The position numbers and the translations under genes were made by a program. A stretch of 64,000 bases of DNA from Thalassospira lucentensis (GTDB lineage: Bacteria; Pseudomonadota; Alphaproteobacteria; Rhodospirillales; Thalassospiraceae): contig NZ_JAATOV010000003.1 of the NCBI RefSeq assembly GCF_011806425.1, positions 124,001-188,000 of the forward strand, in the 5' to 3' direction. The notes beneath the pieces were generated by a model. That model saw only the letters and a program-made list of their open reading frames with translations, did not search any database and was not told the DNA's origin. The number at the start of each line of letters is the position of its first letter. The first letter of the stretch is position 1. This document shows positions 17,288 to 25,450 of this stretch, piece after piece.

Positions 17288-18880
17288 ATGCAAGAAATCA
17301 GTCTTTTGAATTCGGTGATCGGTCCTGTTATGCGCGGGCCGTCAAGTTCGCACTGTGCTGCGCCCTATATGATGGCAAAGCTGGTGCGCGAACTTTCTTG
17401 TTCAAACGGTGAAGTTTTAAAAAATGCAGTGGTGCGGTTTGATCCAAACGGGTCTTTCGCCCCGGTTTATAAGGCGCAAAGTTCGGACGAGAACTTTGCC
17501 GCCGGGCTGGCGGGCGCCAAGCTGACCGATCCTGATTACCGCGATATTTTAGGACGTGTGGAGCAGGGAGAGGGATTTAAGTTTGGTGTTGAAGTCACGG
17601 AACTTGAAAACAATAACCATCCCAACCGCGTCGATCTGGAACTGACCGTTCAAACCGCCGACGGCACCCTACGAACCGATCTGTATGCCGGGGCGTCGGT
17701 CGGCGGGGGGATGTATTACATCGATGCGATGAATGGCGAACCGGTGTTTTTGACCGGTAAGACGGCAACTGTGTTTGTTTGGGGCGATGGGGCGGTTTTG
17801 GATGCCGATGGCATTGCCCAGAAGCTGGCAAGTGGAACAAATACCTTGCTGGGAACATCCGTCGATCCCGCCCATCAGCGTGTTGAAGTTTCCTTGCAAT
17901 CATTGCCCGATGTAACAGTGCTCGACGCGATCCGTCTGCGGGACGGTGTGGAGGCTGTTCGGTTTGGCGATGCGTCGCAATATCCGGTCTGCACCGGCGA
18001 TGATTTGTTTTCAACAGCCGATGGTGTGATCGCGGTCGCCCTGCGGCAGCCCGGCGGCTCATTGGCCGATGCGGCGCTGGTGCTTGAGGCAAAGCGTCTT
18101 GGCCTTTCACGTGATGCCACGCGTAAGCTTTTCCGCGAACGGTGCGAATTGATGCTGCGCGTTGTGGCCGAAGGATTCGATGCAAAGCCCGAAGATAACG
18201 TCATGCGGTTTTTAACCCTGCGTGCGCGCAAAGTTCGCGATGCCAATTTGCCGGCCGGTCTTGGCGGACCGGTGTTGCAGGATGCGATGGCAGGTGCACT
18301 GTCGGCGATGGAACGCGATTCAAATCGCGGGCTTGTCTGTGCTGCGCCAACGGCGGGCAGTGCCGGGGTGGTGCCGGGCACCTTATACGGACTGATCCGG
18401 CATGGAATTGATATTGATGGCGCCACGGAAGCGTTGCAGGTGATGGCGGTGATCGGGGCGGTCTTTGCTGCACGCGGGACCTTTGCCGCCGAATGCGGTG
18501 GATGTTCGGTCGAAACCGGTGCGTCGGCGGCGATGGCAGCCGCAGGGGTCGCATATGCCTATGGCGGGGATGCCAAGCAGTGCTTTGACGCGGCCAGCAT
18601 GTGTTTGATGAATACCCTTGGACTGGTGTGTGATCCGGTGGGCGGGGATGTTGAAATTCCGTGTCATGCGCGCAATGTCGCGGGGGTGTCACATGCCTTT
18701 TCATCGGCGATGGCGGTTTTGGCCGGGTTTGATGCGGTTTTGCAATATGACGAACTGGTCGATCAGACGGTTAAAATCGGGTCGATGATGCATCCTGATT
18801 TGCGCTGTACGGCGCGTGGGGGCTGTGCGGCAACCAAGACTGCCAATCGCATGGTCGACGCCATCACCCAAGGTCGTTGA
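17288..18880 (+). CDS. sdaA: Iron-sulfur-dependent L-serine ammonia-lyase, fused beta-alpha
   Basis: 530 residues from the ATG at 17288. The N-terminal beta domain opens with SVIGPVMRGPSSSHCAAP. The C-terminal alpha domain carries AAPTAGSAGVVPG, GGCSVETGASAAMAAAG, LGLVCDPVGGDVEIPC and a late RGGCAATKTA. The Cys residues in GGCS, LVCDP and EIPC match the three cluster ligands of bacterial L-serine dehydratases, which convert L-serine to pyruvate and ammonia. Deviations: SSSHCAAP replaces the usual SSSHT-G-P, and there is an extra tail after the last Cys. Following bet genes, it may dispose of serine formed from demethylated betaine. It could act on a related 3-hydroxyamino acid. Confidence 0.75.
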   Translation: MQEISLLNSVIGPVMRGPSSSHCAAPYMMAKLVRELSCSNGEVLKNAVVRFDPNGSFAPVYKAQSSDENFAAGLAGAKLTDPDYRDILGRVEQGEGFKFGVEVTELENNNHPNRVDLELTVQTADGTLRTDLYAGASVGGGMYYIDAMNGEPVFLTGKTATVFVWGDGAVLDADGIAQKLASGTNTLLGTSVDPAHQRVEVSLQSLPDVTVLDAIRLRDGVEAVRFGDASQYPVCTGDDLFSTADGVIAVALRQPGGSLADAALVLEAKRLGLSRDATRKLFRERCELMLRVVAEGFDAKPEDNVMRFLTLRARKVRDANLPAGLGGPVLQDAMAGALSAMERDSNRGLVCAAPTAGSAGVVPGTLYGLIRHGIDIDGATEALQVMAVIGAVFAARGTFAAECGGCSVETGASAAMAAAGVAYAYGGDAKQCFDAASMCLMNTLGLVCDPVGGDVEIPCHARNVAGVSHAFSSAMAVLAGFDAVLQYDELVDQTVKIGSMMHPDLRCTARGGCAATKTANRMVDAITQGR

Positions 18881-18883
18881 ACC

Positions 18884-19054
18884 TCAGAAAAGCCATCTCA
18901 GAATACACCAGTAAATAGGCCATATTTCGGAAAGAAATGCGTTTATGGGAATTGCAATTATCCAATTCCACCCGTTGTAATTATAGCCATCAAAGAAAGT
19001 GAGAAACACAAACGTTCCTAAGGACACAAGCTGATACAGAACCAAAAGAGGCAT
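18884..19054 (-). CDS. Small hypothetical membrane protein (56 aa)
   Basis: A short frame not overlapping any other gene: MPLLVLYQLVSLGTFVFLTF, then FDGYNYNGWNW and a second hydrophobic segment IIAIPINAFLSEIWPIYW, ending ILRWLF. Two predicted membrane helices joined by a short polar Tyr/Asn/Trp turn give it clear protein character. It is convergent with and only three bases from the end of sdaA. The ATG at 19054 is the first normal start; the frame stays open for seven more codons (NINESKYA), so an unusual upstream start is possible. No function can be given. Confidence 0.5.
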   Translation of the reverse strand: MPLLVLYQLVSLGTFVFLTFFDGYNYNGWNWIIAIPINAFLSEIWPIYWCILRWLF

Positions 19055-19307
19055 CGCATACTTACTTTCATTTATGTTTGCCTAATGTAGGTTAGGGTAT
19101 TTCTGCTGGTAAAAACACTATTTTCAATCGTTAACGGAATGTCCCGTTAGCAATGAGATGTCGTCGCAATAAGGGGTTTTCGAATAATCTGCCAAAAGAG
19201 TATCAATGCTAGAGAAACAGTTGTTTTTCTCTTGATAGATGCCGCCGATCAGGCAGGATGTCGCGATAAATAACCGTCATAAATAACAATGAAATCGAGG
19301 CTTTGCC
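19055..19307. other. Intergenic region upstream of the puuB-like gene
   Basis: No gene is visible. It contains a small inverted repeat TAACGG-N6-CCGTTA (19132-19149) that could be an operator, and an A/T-rich hairpin GAGAAA...TTTCTC (about 19213-19232) of uncertain meaning. CGAGG precedes the GTG start at 19308. Confidence 0.4.
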
Positions 19308-20624
19308 GTGTTTACCCCGAATTTGCTGACCGCCAATGACACACAAGGATCCTATCCGGCGTCCTATTATGCCGCGACCGCCAATGCGATCGCGCCGTTT
19401 GACACCGTCAACGGGCAGCAGTCATGTGACATTGTGGTTGTTGGTGGGGGGTTTACCGGCTTGTCATCGGCCTTGCATCTGGCCGAGCGCGGCTTTGACG
19501 TTATTTTGCTTGAAGCGCATCGGGTTGGCTGGGGCGCGTCGGGGCGCAATGGCGGGCAGGTCGGGTCGGGCCAGCGCCGCGAACAAGACGACCTTGAAAA
19601 AATGGTCGGGCGCGATGACGCCAAAAAGCTGTGGGATATCGCAGAACAGTCCAAGGACATCGTCAAATCCCTGATCGCCAAGCATGACATCAAATGCGAT
19701 TGGAAGCCGGGCATTTTGCATGCAGATCATCGCGCGCGGTTTGTGCCGGAAACCCATGCCTATACCGACAAGCTGCAACGCGATTATGGCTATGATCAGA
19801 TCCGCAATATCTCACGCGATGAGATGCGTGAAATGGTGGGCAGTGCGTTTTACCATGGCGGATCGCTTGATATGGGGGCGGGGCATATTCACCCGTTGAA
19901 CTTTGCGATTGGCCTTGCCGATGCCGCACGTGCTGCGGGCGCGCGTATTTTTGAAAATGCGGTTGTGACGTCTTATGAAAATCAGTCGGGGAAGGTGACG
20001 GTCAAAACCAGCAACGGTGCGGTCGTGAAGGCCAATAAAATGATTCTTGGCTGTAATGGCTATCTTGATGCGCTTGAAGATCGCGTGGCCAAGCGCGTCA
20101 TGCCGATTAATAATTTCATCATCGCCACAGAACCGCTTTCCGATGATTTGGCGCGGGATCTTATTCGGGACGATGTGGCGGTCGCGGATTCAAAGTTCGT
20201 GATCAACTATTACCGTCTAAGTGCCGATAAACGTATGCTGTTTGGCGGAGGGGAAACATATGGTTATCGCTTCCCAAAAGACATCAAGTCGTTTGTGTCG
20301 CCCTATATGCTTGAAGTCTATCCGCAGCTTAAAGACGTGAAAATTGATTATGGCTGGGGCGGGACGTTGGCGATTACGATGAACCGCATGCCGTTCTTCC
20401 GCAAGATCGAGGATAACATCTTTACCGCGACGGGATATTCCGGGCATGGGGTTGCCATGGCGACCTTGGCGGGGCAAATCATGGCCGATGCCGTGGCGGG
20501 GACGATGGAACGCTTTGACGTGATGTCAAACGTCAAAATACCAGCATTCCCGGGCGGAAAGACATTCCGCTACCCGATGCTGGTTGCTGCGATGCTGTGG
20601 TATTCGATCCGAGATAAGCTTTAA
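19308..20624 (+). CDS. puuB: Gamma-glutamylputrescine oxidase-like FAD oxidoreductase
   Basis: A 438-residue DAO-family flavoprotein. Marks are the PASYYAATAN leader typical of PuuB, the FAD site IVVVGGGFTGLSSALHLAERG, GWGASGRNGGQVGSGQR near residue 80, GAGHIHPLNFAIGLADAA, and the C-terminal YSGHGVAMATLAGQIMADAV. PuuB oxidises gamma-glutamylputrescine to the aldehyde, releasing ammonia and hydrogen peroxide. It starts with GTG after a good CGAGG. It is transcribed alone, convergent and overlapping by four bases with the isochorismatase-like gene. A second, more distant PuuB-like gene lies at 22.1 kb, so the two may handle different amines. Confidence 0.8.
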   Translation: MFTPNLLTANDTQGSYPASYYAATANAIAPFDTVNGQQSCDIVVVGGGFTGLSSALHLAERGFDVILLEAHRVGWGASGRNGGQVGSGQRREQDDLEKMVGRDDAKKLWDIAEQSKDIVKSLIAKHDIKCDWKPGILHADHRARFVPETHAYTDKLQRDYGYDQIRNISRDEMREMVGSAFYHGGSLDMGAGHIHPLNFAIGLADAARAAGARIFENAVVTSYENQSGKVTVKTSNGAVVKANKMILGCNGYLDALEDRVAKRVMPINNFIIATEPLSDDLARDLIRDDVAVADSKFVINYYRLSADKRMLFGGGETYGYRFPKDIKSFVSPYMLEVYPQLKDVKIDYGWGGTLAITMNRMPFFRKIEDNIFTATGYSGHGVAMATLAGQIMADAVAGTMERFDVMSNVKIPAFPGGKTFRYPMLVAAMLWYSIRDKL

Positions 20625-21337
20625 GCTGATTTATGTTGCGGCGCGTCTTCTGATTGCGTGGCCGCTTCTTGGTCAATCTTGTCCTTGGCTTCAATCTCGT
20701 CTTTGGCGCCAAGGGCAATAAGTTGTGACCGTGTCTTTTTCCAGGACCGCGGATTAAAGACCAACGTGGTCGCGTCACTGAAGTAGACCTCGTAGCCGCG
20801 ATTAAGGGCGGCCTTGGTGGTTGCTTTGACACAAAAATCGCCGTCCAGGCCGACAATGATTAGTTTGCCGACATTCTGCGCGTTCAGTACGCGATCAAGT
20901 TCAGGTTCGTGAAAGGCATCTGCACGGGACTTGACGATGTCATGGTCGATATCGCCATCAATGCGTTCATCAATATCCAAGCCGTTTGATTTCTGGCAGC
21001 CGCGGCCCTGATTAAGCAGGGCGGCCAAGAAGTTCATGTACCAGCCAACAAAGGTCTGGCGGATTGCAATAACTGGCGATCCGTTGGCGTTGGCGGCTTC
21101 GACCAGATTGTTGATCGCTTCAAGGCCCTTTTCCATATCCGCTTCGGGATAGCGATATTTGGAGTTGCCGGTTGTGAAATCTTCCTGAAGATCGATCAAG
21201 AGAAGGGCGGTGTTGGGCCGGGATGCGCGGTCAATTTTGGGGCCGGTGCTGGGTGTCAGGTGGCGACGGTGGCCATGTATTGTGTAGGCGATCAAGGCAA
21301 TCAGCAAAACGGCGGCAAAAAGGACTGCAGGCCACAT
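20621..21337 (-). CDS. Membrane-anchored isochorismatase-family cysteine hydrolase
   Basis: A 238-residue protein. Residues 1-20 (PAVLFAAVLLIALIAYTI) form a membrane segment with no signal-peptidase site, so it is probably anchored. The hydrolase domain begins at ALLLIDLQEDF (catalytic Asp), continues to IVGLDGDFCVKATTKAAL with the catalytic Cys, and ends with a charged, Ala/Glu/Lys-rich tail. Isochorismatase-like hydrolases act on amides, carbamoyl compounds or vinyl ethers. Anchoring is unusual for the family. Its location among polyamine genes suggests an amide substrate, but this is only context. GGAG precedes the ATG. Confidence 0.7.
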   Translation of the reverse strand: MWPAVLFAAVLLIALIAYTIHGHRRHLTPSTGPKIDRASRPNTALLLIDLQEDFTTGNSKYRYPEADMEKGLEAINNLVEAANANGSPVIAIRQTFVGWYMNFLAALLNQGRGCQKSNGLDIDERIDGDIDHDIVKSRADAFHEPELDRVLNAQNVGKLIIVGLDGDFCVKATTKAALNRGYEVYFSDATTLVFNPRSWKKTRSQLIALGAKDEIEAKDKIDQEAATQSEDAPQHKSA

Positions 21338-21515
21338 CTTTATTTTCTCCGTATCAATATCGGTCAGGATATCAAATTGTCATAAAATATAGCAATCAGT
21401 CATATTCCAAACCGATTCCCCATATATTTATCGATTTTCAACTTCGTTTCAATGGCTTGTTTTGGAACAATTCTGGGAATAATTTAACGAAGGAAATTTT
21501 CTATTTATTAGGACT

Positions 21516-22001
21516 TTACTGCGGGTCCCAGCTTGTCACCGGGTCATAACGTTCACCTTTGGACAAGATGACACCGTTATGGGCGGCAATGCCGACTTCA
21601 AAACTTGCAGCGATGCGAAGAGCGCGTTCCATAAAGTGTTTGGCGGCGGCTTCATTACAATGTTCGGATAAGGTTTGCGCAAACAGCTGTAGCCACCGGT
21701 CAAAATGATGGCGGGTGATTTTAAGCGGCATGTGTTTTTGCATCGGCCGGCCGTCATAATTGCCCGTGGCCAGCGCCACTGATGACCAAAACATGACCAT
21801 GCGATCAAGATGGTTGTCCCAGTTTTCGACTTTTTCTTCAAACACCGGGCCCAGCATTTCGTCATCGCGGACCTTGGCGTAAAATCCATGCACGATGTTT
21901 TTGATCATGTCCTGATCAATGCCGGTATCGTCCTTAATACGGCGGGTGGCGATTTCGCGGCGTTCCTTGATTTCGGCAAGGGTAGGCTGTTTTTCGGACA
22001 T
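21516..22001 (-). CDS. Group III truncated hemoglobin-like protein
   Basis: 161 residues from the ATG at 22001. The pattern is that of a group III (P) truncated globin: IVHGFYAKVRDDEMLGPVFEEKV (helix B with the distal-pocket Phe-Tyr and the E region), MVMFWSSVALATGNYDGRPMQKHMPLKI with the proximal His region HHFDRWLQLF, and a C-terminal helix AASFEVGIA. An N-terminal extension rich in charged residues precedes the fold. Group III globins bind oxygen or NO, but their physiological role is poorly known. It sits between two amine-oxidase genes that consume oxygen; that link is speculative. Confidence 0.75.
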   Translation of the reverse strand: MSEKQPTLAEIKERREIATRRIKDDTGIDQDMIKNIVHGFYAKVRDDEMLGPVFEEKVENWDNHLDRMVMFWSSVALATGNYDGRPMQKHMPLKITRHHFDRWLQLFAQTLSEHCNEAAAKHFMERALRIAASFEVGIAAHNGVILSKGERYDPVTSWDPQ

Positions 22002-22086
22002 GATTTTGGGCCTGTTTAGCAATCACAATGCCACAGGTTTACGGCGTGCTGTGACGGTCCGATATGACATATGTCACTTTGGCGTT

Positions 22087-23436
22087 TTACGCAAACCGAT
22101 CATGTAATCCGTAATACCGATAGGCAACCGTTCGGGCGGCGCGGCGAAGGCTTGGCAGGGGAAATTTGTCCATCGGCGTTCCCAGAACTGTCCCCAAATC
22201 GTCATCACCAATCGTGCCCAACATCCGTTGGGCCAAAAGTTTGCCGCCCTGACTGGCCAAGGCAACGCCGTTGCCGTGCCACGCAAGGGCAGTCCAAACG
22301 TCGTGATGGCCAGGAACGCGCCCGATATAAGGACGCCAGCTTTGCGATAGGCAGGCAAGCCCGTTCCAGTGATGGGTACGTTCAATATCGCGCCATGCCG
22401 GGAACATGCGTTCAAAATTTGCCGCCAAGTCGCGTTTGCCGGCCTCAAACGCCTCGGGTGTGGCGGTGATGCCGCCGCGTCCGCCAAACAGGAACCGGTT
22501 ATCTGGCAGTTTGCGGAAATAATGCAGCAAGATACGGCTGTCATACGCCATTAAGTCGCTGGTCCAGCCTTGTGCAGCCAGTTCATCGTTGCTCATGGGG
22601 CGGGTGACGAAAATACCCGAAAAGACAGGCATCAATTTGCCACCCAACCAATCGGGCAGGTTTTCCGCGCTGTATCCATTGGTGGCGATAATGATCTTGT
22701 TGGCTTCGATCTGTGCCGTGCCCGCATAAAGCGTGTATTTGCCCGTGGTTTCGTCAAATCGGTCGATTTTGGCCTGTTCGAATATCCGAACACCAGCCCG
22801 GATACATTGTTCATGCAGACCCGCCAGATATTTCATCGGGTTGATGCCAAACCCGGCCTTTACATGTAGCCCGCCATAGGTTTCAGCCGCATTCAACCCG
22901 CGTTCTTTAAGGGCATCACGGTCCAGAAATTCGGTCTGAACATCGGTAAAGTGTGCAAACTCTTTGGCTTCTTCATGAAGTTCGGCAATGCGGCTTTGTT
23001 TGTGGGCCAGCACCACTTCGCCGTTGGAATGGCGGTCGGCATCAATGTTCCAGTCGGTCAAACGTTGATCAACAAGATCAATCGCCTCGCATTCTTGGCG
23101 GGCAAATTGTTTGACCGCGTCGTCACCAAATTTTTTGGCTAGATCAAAATAGCTTTTGCCACTGCCACCGATGCAGCAAAAACCGCCATTACGCCCGGAT
23201 GCGCCCCAGCCGCTGCGCCCGGCATCAAACACAGATACCTGTGCGCCGTTTTCGGCCAGTTCCAGCGCGGCAGACAACCCGCAATAGCCGCCACCAATAA
23301 TCGCGATGTCGGTTTTATGCACACTGTCCCTCGCAAGGCGTTCGCAGGCGGGCAGGGGGCCTGTACTTTCGACCCAATAGCTGTCAGGCAGGCTGTCGGT
23401 TTGATAGGCGGCGGGCTGATAGATGCGTTTAAGCAT
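22087..23436 (-). CDS. Second PuuB-like FAD-dependent amine oxidoreductase
   Basis: A 449-residue DAO-family flavoprotein with the FAD site IAIIGGGYCGLSAALELAENG, GWGASGRNGGFCCIGGSGKSY, the KAGFGINPMKYLAGLHEQC segment, IATNGYSAENLP, and the C-terminal ALAWHGNGVALASQGGKLLA. It shares the PuuB-type leader (PDSYWVEST) and fold with the gene at 19.3 kb but differs in the active-site loop after GRNGG, pointing to another amine substrate. It is 166 bp downstream of the SpuC-like transaminase on the same strand and may be co-transcribed with it. Confidence 0.75.
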   Translation of the reverse strand: MLKRIYQPAAYQTDSLPDSYWVESTGPLPACERLARDSVHKTDIAIIGGGYCGLSAALELAENGAQVSVFDAGRSGWGASGRNGGFCCIGGSGKSYFDLAKKFGDDAVKQFARQECEAIDLVDQRLTDWNIDADRHSNGEVVLAHKQSRIAELHEEAKEFAHFTDVQTEFLDRDALKERGLNAAETYGGLHVKAGFGINPMKYLAGLHEQCIRAGVRIFEQAKIDRFDETTGKYTLYAGTAQIEANKIIIATNGYSAENLPDWLGGKLMPVFSGIFVTRPMSNDELAAQGWTSDLMAYDSRILLHYFRKLPDNRFLFGGRGGITATPEAFEAGKRDLAANFERMFPAWRDIERTHHWNGLACLSQSWRPYIGRVPGHHDVWTALAWHGNGVALASQGGKLLAQRMLGTIGDDDLGTVLGTPMDKFPLPSLRRAARTVAYRYYGLHDRFA

Positions 23437-23602
23437 GGGCTACTCGTTTGGCAAGGGACCAAGGGCGGGGCGAAAACAGCGCGGCGATACGGTGACGGAT
23501 ACGGCGCGCGGCATAGGTTTGTTAGGCTGGTGCAATTAAAAAATACCCGGCGATGATATGTCATGCCGGGTATTTCGTTAAGCCATTGCAATCAAATGGT
23601 GA

Positions 23603-24973
23603 TCACATTTTGCCAATTTTCTTGGCGGTATCATCAAGTGACGCCCGCAGACGTTTGACTAGCTCGTCAATTTCGTCACGCGTGATGCAAAGCGGCGGGG
23701 AAAGAACCATACGGTCGCCACATGCCCGCGAAATCACGCCGTTTTCAACACAGGCATCGCGGCACATGGTGCCAACGGTGCCGGGTTTTTCAAACGGTTT
23801 GCGGGTTTTCTTGTCATCGACAAGCGGCATGCCAGCAATAAGGCCAACAACCTCAACCGCGCCGACCAACGGATGGTCTTCAAGGGTTTTAAGCTGCTTG
23901 GCGAAATATGGGCCAATGTCATCACGCACACGCTCGACCATTTTTTCATCGCGCATAATGCGAATGTTTTCCAAGGCGACGGCGGCCGATGCCGGGTGGC
24001 CGGAATAAGTAAAGCCGTGGGTGAATTCACCACATTCATTGATCAAAACGTCAGCAACGCGATCCCCAACCATGACAGCCGAAATCGGCAGATAACCCGA
24101 AGACATTCCCTTTGCCATTGGCATCAGGTCAGGTTTGATATCAAGGGTTTCTGAGCCAAACCAATTGCCTGTCCGGCCAAAGCCGCAAATGACTTCGTCA
24201 GCGATCAGCAAAAGATCGTATTTTTTGCAGATACGCTGAATTTCCGGCCAATAGGTTGACGGCGGAATGATCACACCACCCGCACCCTGGATTGGTTCCC
24301 CGATGAAGGCACCAACGCGGTCGGCACCGAGTTCTTCGATTTTTTCTTCAAGCTTGCGGGCCACCATCAGGCCGAATTCTTCGGGGGTGTGGTCGCCACC
24401 TTCGCCGTACCAATATGGCTGATCGATATGAACAACGTCTGGCAGCATCGGGCCACCTTGCGCGTGCATGCCCGACATCCCGCCAAGGGTCGCACCGGCA
24501 ACGGTCGATCCGTGATAGGCGTTTTTACGGCTGATAATGACACTGCGTTCTGGTTTGCCTTTTAGGGCCCAATATTGGCGGACCATGCGCACAACCGTGT
24601 CGTTCGCTTCGGACCCGGAATTGGCATAAAAGACGTGGTTAAGGCCATCGGGCGTGATTTCCGCAAGAACTTTGGAAAGCTCAATCGCGGGGGTGTTCGC
24701 ACACTGGAAGAAGTTATTGTAGTAGGGCAGTTCTTGCATCTGGGCATAGGCGGCATCTGCAAGTTCTTTGCGGCCATACCCGATATTTACGCACCACAGA
24801 CCGGCCATGCCATCAAGATACTTTTTACCGGTGGAGTCTTCGATAAAGACACCTTCGGCTTTGGTGATGACGCGGGTACCACGATTATTCAGATCCGCCG
24901 TATCGGTGAACGGATGAATGTGGTGCGCCTGATCCATATCCTGCCAATAGGCGGTTTTATCAAAGTTATTCAT
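23603..24973 (-). CDS. spuC: Putrescine/omega-amino acid:pyruvate aminotransferase (class III)
   Basis: 456 residues from the ATG at 24973, preceded by AGGAGAG; the frame extends upstream, but MNNFDKTAYWQDMDQAHHIHPF is the typical start. It is a PLP-dependent class III enzyme: YANSGSEANDTVVRM binds the phosphate, NAYHGSTVAGATLGG follows, LLIADEVICGFGRTG carries the PLP-pyridine Asp, and MAKGMSSGYLPISAV the Schiff-base Lys. SpuC-type enzymes transfer the amino group of putrescine or similar diamines to pyruvate. Palindromes 38-80 bp upstream may be operators. It gives a transamination route parallel to the glutamylated PuuABC route. Confidence 0.82.
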   Translation of the reverse strand: MNNFDKTAYWQDMDQAHHIHPFTDTADLNNRGTRVITKAEGVFIEDSTGKKYLDGMAGLWCVNIGYGRKELADAAYAQMQELPYYNNFFQCANTPAIELSKVLAEITPDGLNHVFYANSGSEANDTVVRMVRQYWALKGKPERSVIISRKNAYHGSTVAGATLGGMSGMHAQGGPMLPDVVHIDQPYWYGEGGDHTPEEFGLMVARKLEEKIEELGADRVGAFIGEPIQGAGGVIIPPSTYWPEIQRICKKYDLLLIADEVICGFGRTGNWFGSETLDIKPDLMPMAKGMSSGYLPISAVMVGDRVADVLINECGEFTHGFTYSGHPASAAVALENIRIMRDEKMVERVRDDIGPYFAKQLKTLEDHPLVGAVEVVGLIAGMPLVDDKKTRKPFEKPGTVGTMCRDACVENGVISRACGDRMVLSPPLCITRDEIDELVKRLRASLDDTAKKIGKM

Positions 24974-25450
24974 GGTCTCTCCTGACAGCTTAACAAGCCG
25001 GTTTTGTGCGATATGTTGAACATATGCCATCAGTGTTCGTTTTTTTGAACACCTTTGCAAGAGGAAATTTCCGACAATTTCCCGCATCGAAATAAGGTGT
25101 TTTTTGTTATGGGGTGGTTGTTGTGGCCGAAATGGTGACCGGGGATCTTTTCGGATCGTATTTTATTGTGCGCTGCGTGATTTGCACGATATATCGAACG
25201 AATGGGCTTGACCGAGGCATTCGGGCACGGCACGATGCGCATTGGGATGGACTTACCCATATATGTGTTTCTACGTTTGCCGCCGTTTGTGCGCGTTATG
25301 TCGGTCTAAGGTGCTGAAAGAAAAATACCTTTCTGCTGCTTTGCTGTCAGACGCTGCATTCATCGGATCATACGTTGCAAATATGTGCGTAAGCCCGGAC
25401 TTCAGGGGATAAACCCTGTGATACGAGGCCTTTTCTGGGAGTATAAGACG
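24974..25450. other. spuC-puuA divergent intergenic region
   Basis: About 480 bases without a convincing gene. The spuC-proximal part holds two palindromes (25011-25025 and 25033-25052). A palindrome CGATATATCG lies at 25187-25196. The puuA-proximal part contains GGGAG at about 25438. Promoters could not be placed securely. Confidence 0.5.
25011..25052. promoter_or_regulatory. Candidate PuuR-type operators upstream of spuC
   Basis: ATATGTTGAACATAT (25011-25025) is a perfect 15-base odd palindrome. It is followed by GTGTTC-N8-GAACAC (25033-25052). Both contain TGAACA, also found at the end of the E. coli PuuR recognition sequence as I recall it. A PuuR-like regulator is encoded at 26.9 kb, making an operator role plausible. 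Confidence 0.45.

Noticed and set aside
19213..19232. A/T-rich hairpin before the puuB-like gene as an attenuator
   Set aside because: No leader peptide, no T-tract and a weak stem.
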